Shown here: piece after piece, positions 56,640-64,000 of the stretch
Layout: every line of letters begins with the position of its first letter
How positions within the stretch are numbered: position 1 is the first letter of the stretch
DNA from: Trichobilharzia szidati
Lineage: Eukaryota; Platyhelminthes; Trematoda; Strigeidida; Schistosomatidae
Direction: 5' to 3'
DNA length: 64,000 bases
Assembly (NCBI GenBank): GCA_944472155.2
Contig: OX235272.1
Location: forward strand, 85,690,020-85,754,019
Translations under genes and position numbers: made by a program
Notes under the pieces: generated by a model
What the model was told of the DNA's origin: nothing
Database searches by the model: none
What the model saw: only the letters and a program-made list of their open reading frames with translations

Positions 56640-58020
56640 AGAACTAGTAATTATCCTCTATTTCGATATAAGGAAAGCCTTCGACAGAGTCCCACATAGT
56701 CTGCTAGTCAGCAGATTGCTCACTAGGGATATGCGACCCCCTCCACAACTGGATAAAATCATTTCTCTGTGACAGAAACCAGACAACAAAAGTTGGCTCG
56801 GTGATCTCCAGGCCTAGACCAATCAGCAGTGGTGTCATCCAGAGAAGTGTATTGGGCTTCCTCCTTTTAATTATATACATAAACAGTTTATGTGAATGCT
56901 TTAGCGTAGACAAAACAATGTTGTATGCAGATGACTTGAAGGTGACCTATACATTTACAGATACAGATATCGGTACAACTATGACTTCTATACATGAAGA
57001 ACTGATAAAAATGGATAGATGGTGTGACACCTGGAGACTCGAGTTTAATGTCAAAAAGTGTGGCTGGCTCTGTATGGGCTTGTGTCATTTGATACTCCGT
57101 CGTGTCACATTCGTGCACGATCACTAGCCAGTTAAGCAATCATCTCGCACTCCAATTTGGTCCCGAAATACATCTCCTAATTTGGACGATCAAATAGTAT
57201 CTTTTCCTTTGCCTTTGGTCAACGCGGAACGAATACTATAGAAGTTGTTGGTATAAGATCTTGCATTAGTATACTAGGTACAATCTACGAACGTCAATAC
57301 CGTCAGCCTCTAAAGGCTGTTCAAACCTAGAACTCGACCTAGTGATTCAAGGCCACGAAATCCCCAGACTCAAAACTGTACTAGACCTAGGACTGAATTA
57401 TTCACATAATCTGTCATTTTCAGAGCATACCTCGGAACAAGTAACCAAATCACGCAGTCTTATTGGTTTCCTACTCAGGAACTTCTACTGAAGTGAATTC
57501 AGGATACTACTGTACAAGGTTTGTGTGCGCCCACTCCTAGATTACTACTCATTCATATTTAGTAGTACATGCATAGAAGACAAACTGAAAGTAGAAAGAG
57601 TACAGAGGTACTTCACGCTAAAAGTATTCGGAACCGAAAACGGCACAAACTACTCCACCAGATGTGAAATCCCAGGACTAGAAACATTATGGTTAAGACG
57701 ACTGCAACTAAATCTGGTACTCTACTACAAGCTTCTTAACCACATAGTGTATACCCCTTCTAATTGTGCTCGGTTTTCAGAAGACACCAAAGGTACTGTG
57801 GCTACAGAATAATGCAAAATGACCACCAGGCAAAAGTTTTCTTGATTAGGTATACCTAAATATGGAACAAACTACCTAAGGAAATGCGACTAGCAAGCAC
57901 ACTGGCCTCCTTTGAAAAGGCACTTAATGATATATTAAGTGAGTTTGCAAGTGATACCAGTGCTAATTCCCATATTAGAGCTTCAGAAATAATAGGCCCA
58001 TTTAATGTATGAACTTAGAG
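56640..58020 (+). pseudogene. Diverged CR1-like RT, multiply broken
   Basis: Reads ELVIILYFDIRKAFDRVPHS (56640-56700), SGVIQRSVLGFLLLIIYINS (56826-), MLYADDLKVTYTFTD (56920-), FNVKKCGWLC, then MRPLLDYYSFIFSSTCIEDK and VERVQRYFTLKVFGTE (57525-57640), LETLWLRRLQLNLVLYYKL, ending with IWNKLPKEMRLAS-type text near 57860-57900. Same family as 38234-40521 but more divergent. At least four frame breaks. Confidence 0.8.
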
Positions 58021-59076
58021 ACTGTACCTATTGTTTATTTTGCCTCTATTTGTAATTTCAGACAAAAAAGCAGCAGTCACGGCAATAACACCCACACAAA
58101 AAGGAGTCGACTGAATTATGTCTACCTGATACAAAGGGTGAACCATAACCGACATACGAATGAAATATGAGAAAACAAGGTCGAAACTTGGACATTATTT
58201 ATAATCCACCAACTGGTCTCCTTTCCAAAAAGGATGCAGCGATGTCTTATCTACAGTGGTGAAGAAATACATAAATCCACAGTTCCCGTTGTATACATTC
58301 AGTGGAGGTAGGAGCCAACAAAGTAATGCATTTAAAGCATATGTATATTTCCCATAATCATGGCGACACTCTGTGGAATATGTCAAAATCGTAGAGTAAT
58401 CGAACCTTACACGAGATGTAATTAACTAAATCCGAAAGGCAGACAAGTTGTAGCACATATTTGAATATTCATCCATATGTCGATCATGATGACAAATCCA
58501 AATCACTACCCATACAGCGCCAATAAACCCGGCTATCTATGGAATGACGAAAATATGCTGACAGCTGCAATTCACATCCCACTGATTCATTCGAAGGTAA
58601 TATTCTGCCCCTGCATGATCCATTCAACATTTTGTATTGATTGATTCGCAATCATTCTGGTTCCTGACTGAAATGAATCAAAACATTTCACTGGTTGCTG
58701 ATTCATTAATACTTCCTTGCATGTTTAAATGGATATTAACATCTGGGGTTAGCCTCATGCCTGATGATATTGCTGAAAACATTGCTGTCGGTAAACTAAC
58801 TAACGTTTAACAAGCCATTTTTATACTTTCGTGAGCAGCTCACCATATCGACCAAATGTAACCCAACACTCAGCTGTTACGCGCATTTCCGACAAATTCA
58901 AACAATAATGGTGCCTAATATTATATCATACAAGTTGTTTTAACTCGTGTAGAGTGTGCTCACTGTCATTATTCCATTACCTTTCCTTGTATATAAATCC
59001 TGTGTCAGTAAAAATTGTAAACATGCTTACGCCATGTATACGTTATTATCATATTGATTTTTTTCCTTCACGTTCC
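58021..59076. other. No recognised feature
   Basis: AT-rich sequence without gene or repeat signature that I can support. Confidence 0.3.
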
Positions 59077-59284
59077 CCAGTGGAACAAAGGGCGTTAAGC
59101 TAGTGGCTTGAAGTTTCTGTAGCAGTGTTTATTTTACAGGATGGGGTTGCTAGCCTCATTCCCAACCTTTCCTCTTCACCAGCATTATTTCTGGCTTAGC
59201 GAGATAAAGGAGTGCGTCGGTCGGGAATCGAATCCCGGACCATGTGCATGGTCGGCGAGCGTCCTAACCGCTATGCCACCGACC
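59077..59284 (-). repeat. tRNA-derived SINE, longer body type
   Basis: On the minus strand: head GTCGGTGGCATAGCGGTTAG, B-box-like GGATTCGATTCCC, the CTTTATCTCGCTAAGCC body, CTACAGAAACTTCAAGCC and end GTTCCACTGGGGAACG. Same subfamily as 22941-23172. Confidence 0.75.
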
Positions 59285-59370
59285 CATCATATTGATGATG
59301 CCTGTTAACTGGAGTCCCTCATGTGCATAGAGCGCATATTATTATCAGATGCATTTTACTGTCATATGAA

Positions 59371-59755
59371 GGAAATGACTTCAAGTTTTATTTGTTTTTA
59401 CAAGTATCTGTAACCCATCCAACACATACTTGGGTTATTTTTGTTAATGCGAAGTCAATATCTTTATATTTCTTGATGTGGTCCATTGAACCACTAGTTA
59501 TCAGATTTTTCCCACAAACTAAAGGTTAAAAAAGGACAGCAACCATGTAATTTAACCATAAATCAAATTTATGTAATTTAAATAATCCTCATCCATGCCT
59601 GTACAACTGGTGTGTCCTACACAGGTAGGAACAAGTATGTACGTTATGATATTATCAATACCAAATATGCTTACTAGTCGTGTAATTTATCGAATTGATG
59701 ATGCCTGTAAAATGGCGTCCCTCATGTGCAAAAAATGAGAGTATAATATTATTAT
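59371..59755 (+). repeat. Interspersed repeat copy 2 with (ATT)n end
   Basis: 59371-59640 pairs with 52765-53035. It continues GATGCCTGTAAAATGGCGTC...ATATTATTATTATTA to 59755, suggesting the whole is a non-LTR 3' UTR. Confidence 0.6.
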
Positions 59756-60376
59756 TATTAGTGAGACTATGAAGACTTCAAAAGAAAAGCCAAGCAAACA
59801 CTTAGACAGATCGTGCAATTTAGTAATTAAAAAGAGAGTGAACAAGCAGAGTACCAGAAAAGTTAGACAAGGGAGACTGGGTGGGGGTAAAGGACAACTC
59901 TAGGTGATATTCACTAGTGGGGTGTGATATATGGGTTTCAAGGGAATAATCCACTCGGACACAGTCCTTGTGTTGCTTCATGGTTATTCAACCTGCAATT
60001 GAAGCTCACTGCAGAAGATAGCATGGTCACATCTTCCTGCTAAATGTTCCGTTAATGTGGCATTTCCAGCGTGTTTTCATCTTACCTGGAGAAACTTATG
60101 TTTGGGCGACAATTTAAAATCCTACAGATGGCACTTCTTGGGAAGAAGTGTACAGTCTGAAAATGAAATGACTCTACCATTTACTGCTCTAATCACGGCC
60201 GCATTATTTTAAGAAGTAGATCTTTATCACTGTAGTCAGGCAAATATCTAAAAATTTTCCTAGGCACCGACAGGCCGGCAAAAAGACATCATCAGACTTT
60301 GTTGGGTTCATCACCGAAAAATTGGATATTGGGATACGAACATTAGGAGGTCATTCAAAGCGGCAGTTTGTTTTTA
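59756..60376 (+). other. 5' flank of COQ8 copy 2
   Basis: 60156-60376 matches 1-24 joined to 5688-5880 and is therefore the ancestral, uninterrupted upstream region. No core promoter motif stands out. 59756-60155 is not represented elsewhere in the window. Confidence 0.7.
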
Positions 60377-63318
60377 ATGCAACGGCGGTTGAAAGAGTTG
60401 CGTGGTGTCTTACGAGGAATAGGCGTCGTAGTGAATAACACTGTTGAGGATCAAACTCGTAGAGCTTTCTGGGAATGGTCTAAGTCTGACATTAGGAATG
60501 TTTTAATCAACTCTTATTGGGCTAACACCAATAAAATCAATGGTCAAAACCTATCTCAGACGGCTAGTTACATAATAGACAGATTATGGCTTCTTAGTCA
60601 GCAGAATTTCATCATCGCCAAGTCACTTATATTCCCCGGAGTTCTTCAAAGTCGGGAATCAAGTCTCTCTGGAAAGTGGAATAATGAAGGCAGCAATGGT
60701 TCTTCGAGTATCAAGACTGTGAATGGAACAATCACTTCACCACAAGAAGATAACAAAAATACAACACGTAACCGTGTCGCCAGCAAACCATTCACTCTTG
60801 ATAGCTACAAAATGCCATCCCCAGAAACCTTAGATCAAGTAAGTATCCCATAAGTTGTATATGTTCAGAAAGCATCCTCCAAAGAAAGGCGTGTACCGTC
60901 ATCACGAATCGGAAGAATAGCGGGTTTTGGAAGTGAGTTTTAGATTTAATCTTACTGCCAGATCTGGCAATAAGTCTTGGTGTTGGGGCGGCTACCGAGT
61001 GGGCCAAACAGAAAGTTGGGTATTCCGGTATGTCTCGGGTTTTTAATGGATAACTTATTCAATATATCCTATAGGCTCTGAAGGCTCCACTCCACCAGGA
61101 AATATATTTCTAACAGAATCGAATCTTGAGAAGATTGTTGACACATTATGTCGCATGAGAGGAGCTGCTCTTAAGCTTGGGCAGATGTTGAGTATTCAAG
61201 GTCAGTCTCATCTTGTTGTATGCCAGTAACCTCAGTCAATGTATTTTAACTTTAGAAACAGGCATAGGCTGCCAGAATTCAAGACTTCGAGAATTTTAAA
61301 ATTTTAGCGTTAACTGTTACCAGTCCTCCCTATCAATTAGAGACCTCACTAAGTATTTATCTCTTATATGTATATTGGAAAACTAATGTCGTGATCTATT
61401 AACCAGTTCATGCCGTTGATATTTACCTTAGTTCAATAGATATTTCACTTTTAGGTCTGTTGTTGACTGAAATACTGGATACCCTTTAACACACCTTTAT
61501 GAGGAAACGTACTGATAGTGGAAGAGTGAATATATCCATCGATTCTGTGATGTATGCTCATAAAAGCGAGCAGTTGCGGGGTGAGAAAAGCATTCAACGT
61601 AGTCGGTTTGAGGTCAACAACCGTTTCGCTTCTCGACACTTGAGCTGTTTTTGACAGGACCATTTTGTCGAAGGCTGTCAGAAAGGTTTCTCTATTATTA
61701 TTAAAATCATATGAACATCAGATGACATAATTTCTTGGTCTTTTAATGAGTTAGTACCATAAGAGGTTGGCTACCTTCGTTAGGTTAGGGAGTCTCATGA
61801 AGCAACTATGCATACCACTATTTGATTGTTCTGAGGGATTAGGAGTGAGTTGAATCGTCTTATGGTAGGATTAGAACAATCATGCTTTCTCTGTTTTGCG
61901 TCCGAGCCTCATTTGAGAGACTAATTATTGTGAGTTATAAACCTCTAGGCACTTGGTTTATCAAACTAGATCTGAGATTATTGTGTAAAATGTGCAACTT
62001 TTGTCTGGTTTAAAGTAATTTGTTAGTGTGTTCAAAGGCAGATCGTATATGCACAGTAAATTTATCTACTCAGGTAATATGGAACCTGAGCAGCTGAGTG
62101 GTATTCCGAACACTCATATATTGTGTAGTTACACTTGATGTTTAGTTCTATGTTACTTTATCAGCTTTACTTTTAATCCGAGTATTCTTTCATAGATTTT
62201 TAAGTAAATTTAGAGTATCTGTTGGTATTAACGCAACAGTTGGCGTACAGGCTCATGTAACTTAAATATCGTATTCAAGCGATATAGGTGGTAATTCTTG
62301 TAACAGTAGGTTTTGTTTTGGATTTTCGACCACTGAATCTGTGTTTGCACCTTATATATATAAAGTAGTTTTTTTATCCTTAGAATGGTTATCCCAGTAT
62401 TCAGCTATCGTCTAGTGAGCATTGTGGATGAAATTCCCAATTTGTAATTCACTCAGTTCTGGGTGAAGTTTTACCACAGTTTCCTTTGGAAACCGAAGTT
62501 ATTCAGTTCACAATATGTGATGCGATTGAAACCATACATGTTGATCAAGAAGGCAAGCATAAATGCATAATGCTATGTACTGCTGATTGTTCGACATTAG
62601 TAGTAGGACACCCTTTACATCAATCAGTAGTGCTTGATAGCCAGAATAAAGTCATCTGAACACTAAACGGCCGTTTCTCTTGCTTGGAGCCGGACTCATC
62701 AGTTGTGTACATTGTTTGACTCAGCTTAGACGGCTAAATCAATTGAAACCACCCAAATTCTGGCCAGCAACGTGGCAGAACCAGTTGTACAGTACATGAC
62801 TTGCATTAATGAGTTCCGAGTTCGAATTCTACTCAGTCAGCTTCAGTCTTTACGACTGGACAATATCATCAGTCTTCACACAATGTATGACTTCTATCCT
62901 AGTGCATAAATGTGTTCCGAGCAGTTGAGTTCCAACTAATTAACTAACTAACTATTTCAGCTAGGCTCACCTGGTTACTCAGCTACTTTATCCTAGTCAA
63001 AAGACTTTCTAATTATTTCCGTGTCTTTTGATGATTTCAGTTATTACTGAGTTGGAAATTTAGTTGTCGAATAGACTTAATTCTCGAATGTTTTTCCTGT
63101 TGCCTTTAACTAGACGAGAATTTTGTGAGTCCACAGATTCAAAAGATATTTGAACGTGTTAGGCAAGCAGCAGATTTCATGCCAGCTAGACAAATGAAAA
63201 GAGTTCTGGCATCAGAACTAGGTGAAGATTGGGTTCAATATGTCAAAGTATTTGAAGAAAATCCATTTGCTGCAGCAAGTATTGGTCAAGTTCATAGAGC
63301 TACTCTTCAAGATGACAG
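60377..63318 (+). CDS. COQ8: COQ8 (ADCK3-like) copy 2, exons 1-5, partial at window end
   Basis: Exons 60377-60838, 60869-60932, 60962-61027, 61075-61200 and 63114-63318; all junctions GT-AG and in phase, 308 residues so far. ADCK3/COQ8 is an atypical kinase/ATPase of the ABC1 (UbiB) family, acting at the mitochondrial inner membrane to support the coenzyme Q synthesis complex. Visible hallmarks: basic, possibly mitochondria-targeting N-terminus ([14 protein letters not shown]); [17 protein letters not shown] at the start of the conserved region; family-defining KxGQ motif as KLGQ (residues 231-234); [13 protein letters not shown]; Ala-rich nucleotide loop AAASIGQ (292-298). The start is the ATG at 60377; an upstream in-frame TTG is not credible. 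Kinase-lobe exons lie beyond 64000. Residues 60-150 are low in homology and Ser/Asn-rich. Confidence 0.9.
60839..60868 (+). other. Micro-intron 1 (30 nt) of COQ8 copy 2
   Basis: GTAAGT...TTCAG, phase 0. Same length in copy 1 (13856-13885). Confidence 0.88.
60933..60961 (+). other. Micro-intron 2 (29 nt) of COQ8 copy 2
   Basis: GTGAGT...TGCCAG, phase 1. Removing it joins GFG to [18 protein letters not shown], which matches the ADCK3 glycine-rich segment. Copy 1: 13950-13978. Confidence 0.88.
61028..61074 (+). other. Micro-intron 3 (47 nt) of COQ8 copy 2
   Basis: GTATGT...CTATAG, phase 1. Copy 1: 14045-14091. Confidence 0.88.
62351..62717 (+). other. Intron segment with broken unknown frame
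   Basis: Counterpart of 15365-15729 in COQ8 copy 2 intron 4. The frame is interrupted by TGA after the KVI codons near 62656, so it is not a required exon of COQ8. Confidence 0.55.
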
Positions 63319-64000
63319 GTAAGTCAAATTTTACATTGTCAAAGTATCTTTGTATAGCAGTTTGTAATGTGTGCGCCTTGTAGAAGCGAATGTTTACCCG
63401 CCTAGCTAGTTCCCTTTGATACCAATGGTCAGTTTATCTAAAAATCCTTCATTGGATTATCCAGCTTCTCTTATCATCTTTCAGAGTTGTTAGTTAGTTG
63501 TAAACTATGTAGTCGATAAGTTTGTGTATTTTTTGAATACGGTCATATTACTCTCTCCTTGTATTTGTATAGTAAAGAAGACTGATTTGTCGTTAGTACA
63601 AGCTGTTACACTTCTGAAAATCATATGTTAAGTTATAGTACAGCAATGTGATGATACTTAAGCGAGCGGACGTATGTCAAAAATAATAGTTTCATGAAAG
63701 CCAATAAAAATACTCCAAATTTTGATGGTAAAGAGCGAAAATATCTGCGCTATTTGGAATACTTTTTATCAATGTTAGCAAAAGTTACCAACTGTTGATT
63801 CGTTAAATTCCAAGGACGCCCATCCAGACTATACCTATGCACATGATTCAGAATAAACATTTAATGACTTTAGAAATTATTAGTCCCATTTTCTAGTCTG
63901 ACCACTACTAACTCTTTTTAAGCTTATTCATGAATCAGCTAAGACTGATCGTTAGGAAAAATACAGTAGTTCTGTGTTAATTTCACGTGTCCTAATCTGT
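63319..64000 (+). other. COQ8 copy 2 intron 5, start
   Basis: Follows copy 1 until about 63891, then diverges. No feature seen in the last 110 bases. Confidence 0.65.

Overview
This is a eukaryotic, AT-rich, repeat-dominated window that looks like a schistosome or close trematode relative. The evidence is: 29-47 nt micro-introns in the 5' part of a gene; tRNA-headed SINEs carrying hammerhead ribozymes (Sm-alpha type); abundant CR1-like, RTE-like, Penelope-like and Ty3/gypsy-like retroelements; and degenerate TTAGGG repeats. The assignment rests on feature type, not on a database match.

The only recognisable host gene is a COQ8 (ADCK3/ABC1 atypical kinase, coenzyme Q biosynthesis) homologue, present twice on the + strand. 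Copy 2 (60377-63318, running off the window end) has five open, correctly phased exons. Copy 1 (exons at 13395-16320, plus a sixth at 23279-23618) is a pseudogene with frameshifts in exons 1 and 4. Because the two loci are near-identical by eye, copy 2 serves as the empty site for two insertions in copy 1: a full-length CR1-like element (25-5682, TSD TACCA) and a gypsy element (5883-13393, TSD AATG) that landed on the COQ8 start codon. The gypsy element was itself hit by a non-LTR element (9626-12565, TSD TGCTT), which carries a hammerhead SINE (11930-12226, 12-bp TSD) and a fragment copied from a COQ8 intron (11369-11547).

Layout: 1-13393 nested elements upstream of COQ8 copy 1; 13395-23618 COQ8 copy 1 with large introns filled by Penelope-like, RTE-like and SINE fragments and an interstitial telomere-like tract; 23690-25140 two more hammerhead SINEs and a Penelope-like RT fragment; 25309-36152 a tandem array (period about 3.42 kb) in which each unit contains a near-perfect palindrome with about 1-kb arms and a 27-nt spacer, separated by diverged, tail-to-tail Penelope-like 3' halves; 36153-48420 CR1-like elements, one carrying an almost intact gypsy element (40522-45011, TSD CCAC); 48541-59755 decayed CR1-like copies, a 198-bp direct repeat, a solo LTR, SINEs and unassigned sequence; 60156-64000 the COQ8 duplicate.

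Nothing here forms an operon-like system. The biology is retroelement colonisation and amplification around a duplicated housekeeping gene. All similarity statements come from reading motifs by eye; no search was run.
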